This document shows, in pieces, positions 11,800 through 24,495 of a stretch of DNA of 64,000 nt (positions are counted from its first letter, which is position 1; every line of letters begins with the position of its first letter). The notes under the pieces are model-generated. The model did no database searches and was not told the origin of the DNA. It saw only the letters and a program-made list of their open reading frames with translations. Position numbers and translations under genes: made by a program. The stretch spans positions 558,001 through 622,000 of the forward strand of contig OX359246.1 in NCBI GenBank assembly GCA_947179485.1. The letters run 5' to 3'. Source of the stretch: Allacma fusca (lineage: Eukaryota > Arthropoda > Collembola > Symphypleona > Sminthuridae).

Positions 11800-14700
11800 T
11801 ATTAAATATAGATATTAGTAACCTTTCCATATTCAAACAAAGAGTTGGCTGCCTACATATTTGAAAATACACAAAATGAACATGCCAGATTTTTCACGCC
11901 AATATTAAAGCATTAATATATTGACTTTTCTGTGAGAACTACTTTCACTCAATTCCGATTTCTTCAAAGATCTGTCCTAAGTTTTCAATGTAACTCCATC
12001 CTTCATTTTCATAGCATTAGCTACTAAAATAGTGAATATGACTTAAAACCAAGGAAACGTTTGCACTGGGTAACATTAGGACGCCTGTCCAACTCGAATG
12101 TAATTCCATGTTTTAGGATGTGTAATCAATTAATATGCAGCTTAAAGGTTTTTCAGACTTGCTTCGTATCAGTGACAATTGATTCTACGAACAAAACGCA
12201 GTGTAAAAACAATTTTCTAAGGGCTATCTCAACACCTATTCCTTTAGCTGGTTGGAAGGTTTGTAAGTTATTACTATAGGTATGGGAGTTATAGCACATT
12301 GATTCCTATTAAAGTTCTTTTTGCGCTATAAAACACATGCTTGTGAGAATTTCATCTCTCTTAACAAAACCATATCATTGTTACTTTGCATTGCTGTGCA
12401 AAATGTTCCTATAGTGTATAATTAGCGTAATTTTGGTATAAGAGACGCTTGCTCCTTTCAGATATATCTATTCTTACAGAAAATGATTTCTAGGATACCA
12501 CAAACCATACAATTCTATACCAGCACTGCAAAATGAAAGACGATATCTGGGAATCAGGGGTCGGATTGTTGTGGGAAGACGCGAAGATTCTTCCCAGGGA
12601 AAAAATATTTCTGGCAAGGGCTTTGAAAGTGGAGGGATTCTTTTCTGTGTACAAGGATTTTTAAATTTGTTGACCTTCTATTTGGCTGGGAATTTCTAAT
12701 TTGTTGGCGTGTTTCACAGTAATTTTTATTGCAAACATGGAATTTTTAGTTTGGTTGACATTATTTGGCAGGGATTTGCCATTCTGTTAGAAAATTATTT
12801 TTGCCAACAGGGATATCGGTAATCGTTGACCTTTTCTTCAGCAGGGATTCTGGACTCGTTGAGGACATCCCTGCAGTGACACAAGTTTCAGCAGGAAAAT
12901 TCGTGAATGATCTTGCAGAGAGATTTACGATACCCCCACCCCTGCTGGGCAGGATATACATAGATATATACTTATGAGATGAGCATAAACCTTCAATTTG
13001 TTAAATAATAAAAACATCTGGCCATAGCATTTCTCAAATACAAATTTATTTCCAAATGGCCAGCCTACTTCAGTTTGGTTTGATATTGTCCAAGAAAGGT
13101 ATTTCCCAATTAACTGTCTGAACTGAAGACTCTAAGTTTGACTCTCTCGAAATAGGAAGGCTGACAATGATAATCGATAGTAGTTTTCTTGGAGTAAATA
13201 CTCATTTGACCGGGAAAATCCCGTTGAATGGAAATTGTGCAATGCTTATAAATTCTGAGCTCATCTGAAGGAACCAGGAACCCATATTTAATCCTATTTG
13301 AACAGAAGTCCCATAATTGCAGTCAATTTGAATCTCCCAGTATTTTTAAAAAACTTCATAGTTACTAAAATAATTATTGTGTAATTACTGCAAGGTCTCA
13401 GTACGTGTATATCAAGTCCGTTTATTGCATTTAAATGCCGATACTTAATAACAAAAGCGTTTCACATGGTGACTTCAAAAATCCAACTCACACGTAATCA
13501 ACGCAATTTGAAGATTTTATTGAAAATGTCACAGGCCGTCTCGGTATTTTTGCCTGATATTTCATTTAGATTTGTCGGAGTCTCTAGTAAAAATACATGT
13601 TTTAAAGTTGCTTATGCATTGACTACAAACAACATCTATATCATAATTTAATGGTACTCTCTATGTGTTGGAATACATATAGATTCAAATATGTATGCAT
13701 GAAAGCTGAAGGAAACTGTGCTTGATATCATCAGACCAACTTGAGTCATTACTACTAGAGCATTTGTAACCTCAAGCATCGGATTCCTATTACTATCACC
13801 ATCTACATAAACGAGTATTTAACCAAGAAATTATTATAGGGTTTAAATAAATATTCTATAATAATTTAATATTTAGCCACAATGCTTATTTGTATAGAAG
13901 AAACTGTGAATATTGAGTGGAATAAATATCTATTACGTATACAGTACGTTTCAAACGAGGACGAGTCGACTGTCTCAAATAATAAAACTGGCCACTCTTG
14001 TATTATTCTTTTAAATGAAGTAACTATCGCATTTAATTACCCTGTGAAAAAATGCTTGTGCAAAACTCAAAGTGAGCACGAGGCAAGGACATTGAGCAAA
14101 ACTGACTTTGTTCAAAGAGAATACACAATTCAGATTCCATAGTATCTGTACATGTGTGATTACATGTACGTATACATGTACAAATACAACGGAAAGAGTC
14201 GTGTGTTTTTAAAAAGTTTGTCATAAAATGTCATTGAACGTATGTACATATATGTAATTATTGTCAGGAAAAATCATATCTCGCGTTTTGAACAATTGAA
14301 GTATAAAATAACAATTACCCCACTCCTTTTTATAATTATTTCCAATATTATATTCCAAAACGTCCTACAAGATAATGCCAACAAAAAAAAACAGTTCACA
14401 AAAAATTGAAAAACAAGATTTGGAACCAAATAGAACAGAAATCCCATTTGAATTCTATTGATTTTTCCTTTTCTAATAAATCCCTATTCCAATAACACTA
14501 TGAATGTATGTCAATTTAGTGAGCAATTTAGATTAGAGAGCAAAGTTCGAAGCCAAGAGAGAGTAATGAGTTCATGCAAATAGTATCATTACTTAATTAC
14601 AGACACTGGCCCATTCACCGACAATTGCTAACACTAGCCTATATAATGGCATATGTAATTATAGATAATTACCTCATAAATTCCTGAATCCTCTCATACA

Positions 14701-15468
14701 ACTTACCGTATGTGAGCAACTTTCTCCACAGTCTCCTCTTCCTTTCACTCTCTGCTCATCTCATGATTCGTCGTCTACATGTTATACATCCCCTGACTCA
14801 GCTCTTCCTCTCAGACCCACTTAATTGCATATACATAAGTATATATACTATGTAATTGCAACAGTGGTCGCTTTTCGTAAAAATGTATTACAGTAATTAC
14901 ATATAAGTAGAAATCACGTATAACATGATGGTAAAGGAGAATTAGACCGAACATTGTAATAATTACTTATAATTACTGAGAAATACGTTTCTAAAAGCTA
15001 GAGGAAATTGTACTGGAATATTTTCCAGGCACCACTTCAAACCTCTAAGCATGATTTCAATATGTAAGTGTAATTATTACAATACATGAGGATACACATG
15101 TGTAAGTAATTATTTTAAATGTTATGATAAAAAACGTATCTGTTTTACAGGGTAGGGAGAGGATAGTGCTGTGTGTGAATTTGACAGAAAATATCATCTG
15201 ATAACTGCAAGTGTGCCTCCGTGTGTGTTGTTTTATTCTGTGGGTGAATTTGGCACCAAACAAACGCAACTATTAACGTAAGACAAGTAATTTGGAAACC
15301 ACCTTACAAATACGTACATGAATGTTGGGTCAATGTTTTTCATAGAAATTTGTTTCTCAAAAATCACCTAGCCAGGAAGCATCACTGAAATTCCGGAAAT
15401 ATGTAAAGCGTGTCTCAGAATCTGTCGTATTTGCAAAAGTAAGTAGTTCTACTTTGCCTTTTCCTACT
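11800..15468. other. Intergenic DNA with a degenerate tandem repeat at about 12560-12960
   Basis: No gene recognised. Between about 12560 and 12960 the phrases TTTGTTGAC, GGCAGGGATTT and GCAGGGATT recur at roughly 55-60 bp intervals, a decayed tandem repeat that also leaves overlapping open frames on both strands. The rest is plain AT-rich sequence. Confidence 0.4.
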
Positions 15469-15476
15469 ACTGTGAA

Positions 15477-16896
15477 CAGTGCTGCGATCGGGTCAAGTAA
15501 TTTAAAAACTTGACCATGAACTTGACTTGACGATGAAACTTCAAGTAATATTCAAGACACAACCTGAACTTGATAACTCGCGTTCCTGTAATTACTTGAC
15601 TTGTCAAGTTCAAGTAATTAAGTAAATTTTCTAAGACCCGAACTTGATCAAGTAGTTACTGTTCCAAACTTGACTTGAACTTGACTTGGACATGACTTGA
15701 ACGTGACTTGAACTTGATAAATCAAGTTAAGTATCATAAGAAATAAATTTTATCTACAAAATGTTTTGAGTACGCATCAGTAAATTATTTCCTTCAGACT
15801 GAAAACTAAAACGCATTCAGAAAACAATTTTAATACTAATTTTTATTTAAAACCATTCGAGGACATCCTTTAGCGTATAATGAATACAGTAAAAGTCAGA
15901 TATAAGGGGCAGTACAATTTATAAATGAATTTCCCTTACAAGAAACGTCTAATTGTGTAAATGAAAGTCGGGTTCAAACAAATTCATCCCAAATATCGAT
16001 ACATTCCCTACAAGCTGATCTCTTGTAATGGACATTGTCTGTATATTTGACGTATTATATGGTGTCAAGTTTTATTAAATGTTCATATGTATATATACAT
16101 ATGTACCTATTTGATCTTTCTTAGTATGTACTCTTAACTTAATATTTAATAACGTAAACTAATATTTACTTGTTTAATAAAGGATTTTTGTAATGGACCA
16201 TCCAAGCTCACTTTATGGAATTTATTTACACAAGTTGAAACTAATAATTCTAAGTAATAGTACGAATTATCAAGATAATTCTTTCATTTCATGGAGAAGC
16301 CACTGCAACATTTAACAACTTCAGTTGAACAAAACTTTCATAAAACGGACTCTGGTTTTGAATTTGTCCTTTGCTTTATAACATACGCAAACAAAATACC
16401 CTGAACATAACAAGAAATTGGATTGTGATTTTGAAATTGCTTCCGTCCTTTATGGCATGCGCAATCTAAAATTACTTGAACTTGACCATGAAATCTCAAG
16501 TTCATGTTCAAGTTTTTTCTTTCCATTACTTGACCCTGAACTTGACTTGGGGTTCAAGTAAATTTGTCTTACCTGTACTTAACTTGACTTGTCTTAGAAT
16601 GTCACGGTCAAGCCGAGTACGTACTTGAACTTGACCCGAATGATTCAAGTAAAAAAATTGCCTACTTGAACTTGATCCGAATGATTCAAGTAAAAAAATT
16701 GCCTACTTGAACTTGACCCGAATGATTCAAGTAAAAAAATTGCCTACTTGAACTTGACCCGAATGATTCAAGTAAAAAAATTGCCTACTTGAACTTGACC
16801 CGAATGATTCAAGTAAAAAATTGCCTACTTGAACTTGACCCGAACTTGAACTTGACTTGAAAACTCAAGTATTACTTGAACTTGTCCGCAGCACTG
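15477..16896. mobile_element. hAT-like non-autonomous element (word TTGAACTTGAC)
   Basis: The ends CAGTGCTGCG and CGCAGCACTG are inverted repeats flanked by a perfect 8-bp duplication ACTGTGAA (15469-15476 and 16897-16904). The terminal parts repeat AACTTGACTTG-type words in both orientations; the middle (about 15730-16440) is ordinary DNA. There is no transposase. The right side contains a regular tandem array, annotated separately. Confidence 0.85.
16622..16843. repeat. 41-bp tandem repeat inside the TTGAACTTGAC element
   Basis: Five nearly identical 41-bp units plus a partial sixth start at 16622, 16663, 16704, 16745, 16786 and 16826. Each unit contains TTGAACTTGACCCGAATG and a run of six or seven A. 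Their near identity indicates recent local amplification of one word block. Confidence 0.9.
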
Positions 16897-16904
16897 ACTG
16901 TGAA

Positions 16905-18249
16905 GTTTTTCTCGTATACTTTGGAGAATTATTTCATACAATTACATAGATGGCAGTGTATTGTTACGCCTGAACACATAGGTTCCTATAGATAAGTGTA
17001 CATTTTTATATAGATTGTGTGTATTATATAGCTTATAAACGCACCCCTCGTTGAAGAAAAATTTTAATCTTACAATTACTTGTCTTTAATATCTGTAGGA
17101 AGAGAAATTGGGTCAACTTGAAGCGTTGCATTCTTTGCTCAATGTATTTCATCCTTATGTGGAGCAAAAGCTGGTTTTAAGACTGATTGATATAAAACAA
17201 TCTGGATATATTAGTGCATGTATGTTTTGCATGCACAATCAGCAATTTCGTATTAGAAATGCAACACTATACGTCTGAGATCTTACTAATCTTTTCAGAA
17301 ACCCCTGAAACTATGCAGGGTGTTTCAAATCCTTGTTTCTCCCCGATCTCAGGTCTTCAAGGTGAGAAATGTGGACGTGAACTATAAAAACCTTTTACTT
17401 TCACTCCAACCTTGCTCTCTGTTCTTACAGGCCATGTCACGAATTCTCATCACAGGACATCTGTGTAATGCCTCCCCGGAAAGTCCATCAGGTTTCCTAC
17501 AAACGCTGTTAAAATAAGCAACTGCTGATATTAAATTACACAAAAAGTTCCAACTATGTTCAAGTCCTTGACCACCTGTGACTTCAGAAACTGACCGAGG
17601 ACAATGCAACGCATTTAATAAATTTAGAGTTTTCTACAAACTCGGAAGATCTGTATTGTGTGAGTTAGTTAGTCAATTACGACTAGGCGGGGAAGCAGGG
17701 TCATATGAAACACCCAGTAGAAAACTTACTTTCGTTACTAACAGGTAAACTTACAGTTAGTGACACATTCCAAACATATCCTTGTACCATGTGTATGCGT
17801 GTACATACAGTTGAGTTGAGAGTTTTGAGTACGAGCATGATGGCTGATTTTACTCGGCCTCTCTCGAACCTTTCCGAGAGTAATTCCATGTTCGTGAACA
17901 CCAAGAGTTTTTCTACTTCTAAGATACCCTCATAAAAGGCAACAGTCAGTTTTTCAAGCAGTTGAGAGAACTTGCGTATTTTAACTGTGCGTCAAAAATA
18001 AACCTAAAGTCTACAATTTCGCACTGTATTAGTTCAAAGAAATTACTTTTTTCCCGGGAACTTTATTTTGGTCTCAGTATGCCCCAATTTGTTAGAAGCA
18101 CAAAAATACAAAAGGGGAAAAATTAAGCTATACGTAATTGTCGTAGTTGGAAATCATGGTGTTACGTACTGTTTGATTTGACGGAATTAATCCATTAGCA
18201 CAGTGCAAATTATTCGTGATAAAATAACTCTCGGCATCTACGAAGTTTG
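16905..18249. other. Intergenic DNA with possible exon fragments
   Basis: No gene recognised. On the plus strand an acceptor-like TATCTGTAG at 17092-17100 is followed by 59 open codons (to about 17279) with coding-like composition. A strong acceptor (CTCTGTTCTTACAG) near 17430 precedes a 29-codon frame ending in TAA near 17516. They may be exons or relics of the gene sampled by the duplicate at 18250-18665, but I cannot join them confidently. Confidence 0.25.
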
Positions 18250-18665
18250 ACATTTTAACATTGCAATATTACACAAATATGTGTCACTACTAATTGTAAT
18301 TGTTTCTTCCAGAATTTCATTCCATTCTACAATCCAGTCTACTCCTAATGATGTGTGATTGGAAGATCAGTTATATCCAAGGTTAGCGGGATTGGGAATA
18401 CATTTACATATTATGCAAATGCTTAAACCTATGTTAAGAAACAATGAATATTTATCTCTTTACAATGATCTTTATTGGAAATTTTTTTACAACTGTGGAT
18501 CAAACTAGTTTGAGCGTATAGTTATGCAATCCCATTTATGACAGTTTTTTCTTATTTACAGAGGCATGCCAAGAGCAGCTCGCAACATTGGATCCTTTCA
18601 GAAAAGAGGCGACTAAGACCACTTATGGAATTAATTACAGGGAGGCCACTTAAGGAATTAATTAG
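18250..18665 (+). repeat. Copy 2 of the inverted duplicate carrying exon-like sequence
   Basis: This is the plus-strand counterpart of 10470-10885, about 7.4 kb away and inverted. The acceptor-like TTTCTTCCAG (near 18311) and the later TTTACAG are kept. The coding-like stretches differ by substitutions and end at different stops, as in decaying or diverging exons. Confidence 0.5.
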
Positions 18666-18782
18666 CATTAATGTAGGTTGTACGTAAGAACCTAAAAATA
18701 TGTAGGCTTTAAGGTTTGCGAATACTTTACCCATCTTTGGCTTAAGCAACAATGTCAAATTGCACAGGAGTAGAATTTCGAG

Positions 18783-19694
18783 CAGAGATGCGCATATACA
18801 GTTTCGTTACGTTACGTTACACTATTATGATGGGTTTTAAAATTGTCGTTAATTATCGTTACATTACTAAATATCGTATGAAAAATTAAGCGTTACCGTT
18901 CCGTTACTACAAAACAACGGTAATACTCCAGCGTTAATTTTCGTTACCATTACAAAATATAAAATAGCCGTTACTTTTCGTTATCGTTACTATTATTGTC
19001 CGCTCGTTATAAACTAAAACGTCAAACAACTAGTGTTGCCAGACGTACCTGGTATGCAGAAAATGTAGCAAAAGACAATTTACAGTTTCTGTGTAGTTCT
19101 TGATTCACCTGCAATGTGATCCACATCCCGACTACCCGGTGTGGTAATTTTAACATTTGTCCTTTTTTCAAATTCATTTTTTTCCTTTTCCTAGCAGCAG
19201 TATTCTCCATGGTTAGTTCTTATCTACTAAAAACTTCGTTAGAAATAAAACTGAATTCGTAAGCCGATCACACATGTTTTTTTGTGAGCAAAAGCGTGTG
19301 GATTGAGCAAAATAAAGGGTCAAAAACTTTCTATTGAAATTTGCCATGTTTTCAGTAACGTACATAAAAGATGCTCTGGGATCAGGGTATCCACAACCAA
19401 GTCAAGTTGTTAATATTTCCCCCGTTTATTTGCACGCACAGTTACTCCAAGCAAAGCCAACAATATATATATAATAATATATAATAATGTACATGCATAT
19501 CTTTATTTGATAGCGTTACAATATCGTTTTCTGTTTACACACGCTTAAGCGTTATAGTTATTCTGATAAATGTTTACTACACCATAATTCCGTTACCGTT
19601 ACGTTATTGCCTGCTCCAAATATAGGCCGTTACGTTAAAAAACAGCGTTATTCCGTTATTGTCGCGTAAAAGTAACGTAACGGGCGCATCACTG
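18783..19694. mobile_element. hAT-like non-autonomous element (word GTTACGTTA)
   Basis: The left end CAGAGATGCGC pairs with the right end GCGCATCACTG. The 8-bp flanks ATTTCGAG and GTTTCGAG differ at one base. Both ends are built from CGTTACGTTAC words. No transposase is seen. Confidence 0.8.
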
Positions 19695-19702
19695 GTTTCG
19701 AG

Positions 19703-20224
19703 TCTTATAATTAGACGTGTCTAGGGTTTAAATGCAACGAACTTTAATTACTTGCAGCTACAAAATAAAACAAACCATGCAGACGACTACAGAGGACACA
19801 AATAATGCTGAGTTACGTTGCAAACTTTCGATAGTCTTATTATTCGATAGCACCTGCATATTATAGTCACAAACACTTTTTGTGTAAGTTTTAATCACAA
19901 AGTCGAAATTACGATTTTTTTAATTATTAGGTCAATCGTTAATTTGAATTAGAACTCATATTTGGGTTCCATCACCGTAACTGGTTTCTGCAGGTGCAGG
20001 TAGAGATACGTAACTCAATCGATAAACCCATTTCAGTTCAAATTTGAATTACAATAATAATTATTATATAATTTTTGAAAAAGTTCAATTTATCCATAAA
20101 TATTTTATAGAAACAGTGGTAACGAGAAGCCATAGAAATTGTAGTGAAAATTTAGAGTCTGTGCAGTGAAAGAACTAAAATGCAGTGGAGGTAGTCGAAC
20201 CCTATTGTTGATTTATATCTCTCA
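19703..20224. other. No recognisable gene
   Basis: AT-rich spacer between two hAT-like elements; nothing else seen. Confidence 0.4.
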
Positions 20225-20232
20225 TATAGCAC

Positions 20233-22237
20233 CAGAGGTGTCCATTTGAAATCGCGTTCGTTCATCCATACATGGGCACCCTCACGAGGGATTGAGGGAT
20301 GCCTCGCCCTCTCCCTCGTCCTCACCCTCACAAACTGCGAGGGTGATGGCGAGTACACGTTGATTTTAGGCGCCCTCGTGAACAAGAGGGAGAGGACCTT
20401 TGAAGAGGATGTGAACGAAAGAGAGGGAGGCAGAGTACACATGTAAGCCCTCATGACCTTATCTTACCTTCATATATATATACATATTCTTACCAATCAT
20501 TAAACGAAAATCATACATATATTGTTCTGTAACTTCATAACGTCTTAGGTAAATGGCTTATGTCCCAGCGCAAAAATCCCAGATTTAATTTTTAAAAGTA
20601 TAAGGTGCTCTTGTTTACGTTAGAATTTCTCATATTAAACTCCAATTCCAATTTAGGATGTCGGGGTGACAGGTTCAATTGTAAACAAGGGCTGTACCTG
20701 GGTTTTTTATTTTATTAATGCTGTTTTCAGACCCTATTTTGAATATTACTGGTCTGAGGTTATGGAAAATATTTGTGACTGACCTTTGTTAACCGGAGAC
20801 GTAGAAAACATTTTTGATCAATAATAGTCATTTTCTGAGCTACTGAATCGATTATAATGAAGATTTATTGTCAAAGACCGATTAAAATGTGTTTTATAAC
20901 AAAATATTGTAGTTTCACCACAGAATTGTTTCCATTTTGCCGAAAATTGAAATATAAGGAAGATAGACACGTTTTACCAATGAATTAGAATTTTTAACTT
21001 ATTTTTTCATTATTTTCAGGACAAATGCGAAAGTTTTTTATACTTTTACAATTGTCAACCACGACACCTAATATGTACCTGTACCCAAATACCTGGGTAA
21101 AACCTGCACCAATAAAGGGAACTATTTTGAATACAGTTGTTTATTTCAACAACAATTTTTTTAATTAGCTTTGAACGCTAGGTTGTAGGAAATTTTATAA
21201 ACTTTCTAAGCTATCAAAAAGTTCCATACGTTCAGAACTGGGGGGGACGTCGACACATATTGAAGTTGTCATATTTTAACTAAGTGTCCGCAAAAAAGTT
21301 ATTTGAAGGCACAGGTATTGTAGGAAATTGTAGGGGGGTTATTTACGTGTAATATAAAAATAACGAGGGCCCTCTTGAGTGCGAGGGAGAGGGGTGTATT
21401 TTAAAAGTAGCCCCTCACGAGGGCGAGGACGAGGACAACCCGTAACGTGTTGCTCGATTGATGACGAGGGAGAGTGCGAGTAGGCTATATTCAATCCCTC
21501 GCACAAAGAGGCAGAGGGAGAGAAAAATGCCCATCTATGCGTTCATCCTTCAGAAGGGTGACCGTTTCCAATTATCCGTTCCTTCATCGTTCCGTAAAAT
21601 GAAGCCTTCTGAATATTTACCCTTCCTTCGCCCTTCCTTCATTCAAATCTTGCTATAATCCTTCCTTTAGCCTTCAAAAATATTTAAATGCCCTTCATGC
21701 GTTACCTTCCTTCTGTTCGTATATTTATCCCAAATCTTTTAACACAAGTCACAAAGTCAGAGATTTAAACTTCCAACTGCTTACCTCTGAAGAACTAATA
21801 ATTAGCTTGTAATTAATTACAATTATTGCTGATAATCCGTATGTGCATATGTACAGTGAAGGGAATATAATGCCTACATACTCCGGGTATCGTTCTGCCA
21901 TTGTGAGATAAATTTTTCTAGAATAACATTAAGAAGACTCGCCAGAATAATGTTTTTCAGTTGAGTAACGGCGCACTTACGTACATGAACTTTAGTTACG
22001 GAAGGATTTTGCCTAAAATATAGTAGATGGGATTGTAAGTTCCAACGGCGTTCGAAGGCTGTAAAATTAACATGTTCCTTCACATTCCATTATTTCTGCA
22101 AAGAGCAGAGGCCTTCGTTCATCCTTCGTTTCCATTACAGCCTTCCTTCCCTTCCCTTCATAATTGCCAAAGATAACACTTAATTCGTTCAAAGAAGCCT
22201 TCTTTGAAGGAAATCCTTCGAAGGATGGACACCTCTG
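20233..22237. mobile_element. hAT-like non-autonomous element (word CCTTCGTTCATCC) with an insert
   Basis: The ends CAGAGGTGTCCAT and ATGGACACCTCTG are inverted repeats flanked by a perfect TATAGCAC duplication (20225-20232 and 22238-22245). The element's own DNA (20233-20266 and 21540-22237) is rich in CCTTCGTTCATCC/CTTCCTTC words. It is interrupted by the element at 20267-21539; without it the element is about 730 bp. Confidence 0.85.
20267..21539. mobile_element. hAT-like non-autonomous element (word CCCTCGTCCTC), nested
   Basis: The ends CATACATGGGCA and TGCCCATCTATG pair with one mismatch, and the flanks are a perfect CGTTCATC duplication (20259-20266 and 21540-21547) made of the outer element's own word. 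The terminal parts repeat CCCTCACGAGGG/GAGGGAGAGG words. The centre (about 20690-21110) contains GTACCTG words like those of the GGGTAC family, hinting at a third layer I could not delimit. Confidence 0.8.
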
Positions 22238-22359
22238 TATAGCACAAGGTTACGAGTTACCTGTTGGATTGGAAAAAAGTTCAAAACCTGGATTTTCATG
22301 AAGGAATTGAAAAAAGTTTAAGAATTTATATTTGGAATAATGATTGACAATAAAGTCTA

Positions 22360-23250
22360 AAATAAATTGGCCCGAATTGGTCAACCCGTTTCGGAGTTAC
22401 CCGGATGTTATGCAATTTCCTCCCGATTTTGCTAAAATCTGGTACACATACTCTCCAGTATTACAATATATATCATAATATCAAGTTAAGCCGAATCAGT
22501 TAAACCGTTTCGAAGTTACCCGGGCGTTCTTTCTGTCTTTCTATTTCTTTCTGATTTTGCTTTAAATTAATTAGTCTACGTACTCTCCAATAATAAAATG
22601 TAGGAGAATAAAAAGTTATGCCTTGTTTATTGTCGACAATTTTTTTCACTTCACTCGATAATTCTAGCGTTTTCACGAATGATTCGTTTTATAGTCGCAT
22701 TTCGCGAAAATGTTTTTGTTCTAGTTTCACGCCACTTTTATTTCAATACATTTTCACAAGTCAGTTGTCCCAACTTACAGTCTAAAGTGACATGAAAATT
22801 TTCTCTCAGTTTTTCTTTTCGCCAAAGTTGAAACAGTTTCAACTTTTCGGAAAGTGAAAATGGAATTAAATCGTGAAACTATAAAGTGAGTGGGATTTAA
22901 ATACAGTTATGTCCCAAATTAATTAGAATAAATTAAATAATTGCTCTAATCAAATATTCCGTGCTGTTATTTATTAACACGTTTTTTTAAAGCATTATGG
23001 AAATTATTTTCTAATCGACTTTATAGTTATGTTGGAGAAAAATGTCGTAAAAATTATGATCCGATTATTCGTGCACGATGACGCAGACTATAAATGCAGG
23101 AAATAATACTGTCATTAAAATTTTCGCAAGAATTAAGTGAAAAGTGAATTGAAATGGAAATGAAATACCTGCTGGACTATAAACAAGGCATTAAGTCGGA
23201 TCAGTCAACCAGGTTCAGAGTTACCCGGGTTTTACACAATTTTCTTCTGA
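22360..23250. repeat. Dispersed repeat motif around CCGTTTCGGAGTTACCCGG
   Basis: Three copies (near 22370, 22490 and 23190) share CGAATYGGTYAACC, CGTTTCGRAGTTACCCGG and a following pyrimidine-rich stretch. Two are in tandem about 120 bp apart. Such 'ACCGTTTCGGAGTT' sequences are common in 3' tails of arthropod RTE-like LINEs and SINEs, so this may be a set of tails. An ATGCCTTGTTTAT stretch near 22618 recurs inverted near 23180. Confidence 0.4.
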
Positions 23251-24495
23251 ATTTGTTTAAATTTATTGCAGATACAGATATTCTACAGATATACTTAAAT
23301 ACGCATTGGCTATAATTTGCAGTCTATCACTTTCGCACAGTTACAACTGAATACACAAGTAATTTGAACATACATACATACGTATTTCGTTACTGACGTC
23401 AAAACCACTTCAGTGTAATAGCAAATATTCGCGTACTGACACAAAATGAAACAAAACTAAAATCACCCCATTAATAATATTGTTTTATTTGTATTTAATA
23501 TATTAATATGCGACTAATTACATAATTCGACTAACTCATTTCCTTCATATTTCCCTTCGCTCTCTCTGTCACCGGTTACACTTCCATAATATTTTAGTAT
23601 CTACTTGGTTTTGGGGTCGACTTAATGTATATGCATTAAATTAGTTATATTTTAAATAAGGAACTATGTTCAATCCGCTAACACTTTCAATTCTTTATGG
23701 TAAATACTTTTAATTGATTCAAATTTCTACAGAATTTTTCTTCAACTTTCTGCATACTTTTGGGCGTGGACGTTTCTGCTGGCTGTTTTAGACACACTAC
23801 AGCATCTATAATTACTTATACATATGCACCTTATTAGACCTTATAATATACACAAGGAAGGATTTTTTGGATGCCTGAATGGTTTAGGCGAAGTTTAAAA
23901 TATCTAGGAGTTTAAAAAGCTGACACTGTATAGTTGATTTCCGCAGTCAAATTGTGCGACGACATTTTAGAAGACCTTTCTATACAGGTGTGAGATCCAT
24001 AACCAAGTATAGATAATTATACTTAGTACATGAAGATTTATGGAAGATGCTTTACGTAGCCTCAGTTTGCGTTTGTGTAATTTATCAAATTAAACTTGGT
24101 TGCATATTTAATGGGCTTTCGGTAACATCCTTATATAGAGCCTTTCCTTAAAAGAAGTACATCGTCCACTTGAATTTGTTCATATGAAATAATTCTATCT
24201 TTACGCGTGGTTCCACAATGTTATTTGCGTAGAAAATCAACAGAGATATTATTAACTGTACATGTAATTAGATATAATAAGTATAATTAATAATATCGTT
24301 TTTATTAGCTCATCACATCATGGAACACGATTTTATACTCAAATACGAAATGACTAACTATGCCTATAATTTCGAACACTTCCATCATAATTTAAAAACA
24401 TTTAACAGCTGCTAATGTTACATAATAAAAACAACATGATTATTTAGAAATTGAAAGAGTAGTATAAGTATAAACTCGTATGCTGAATTATGCAC
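23251..24495. other. No recognisable gene
   Basis: AT-rich intergenic sequence downstream of the small minus-strand gene; no coding frame or repeat that I can support. Confidence 0.4.

Noticed and set aside
16622-16843. Regular 41-bp spacing reminiscent of a CRISPR array
   Set aside because: The whole unit is repeated with no variable spacers, and it lies inside a eukaryotic transposon.
20152-20454. 100-codon minus-strand frame rich in Arg/Ser
   Set aside because: It crosses the end of a hAT-like element and reads through its repeated word.
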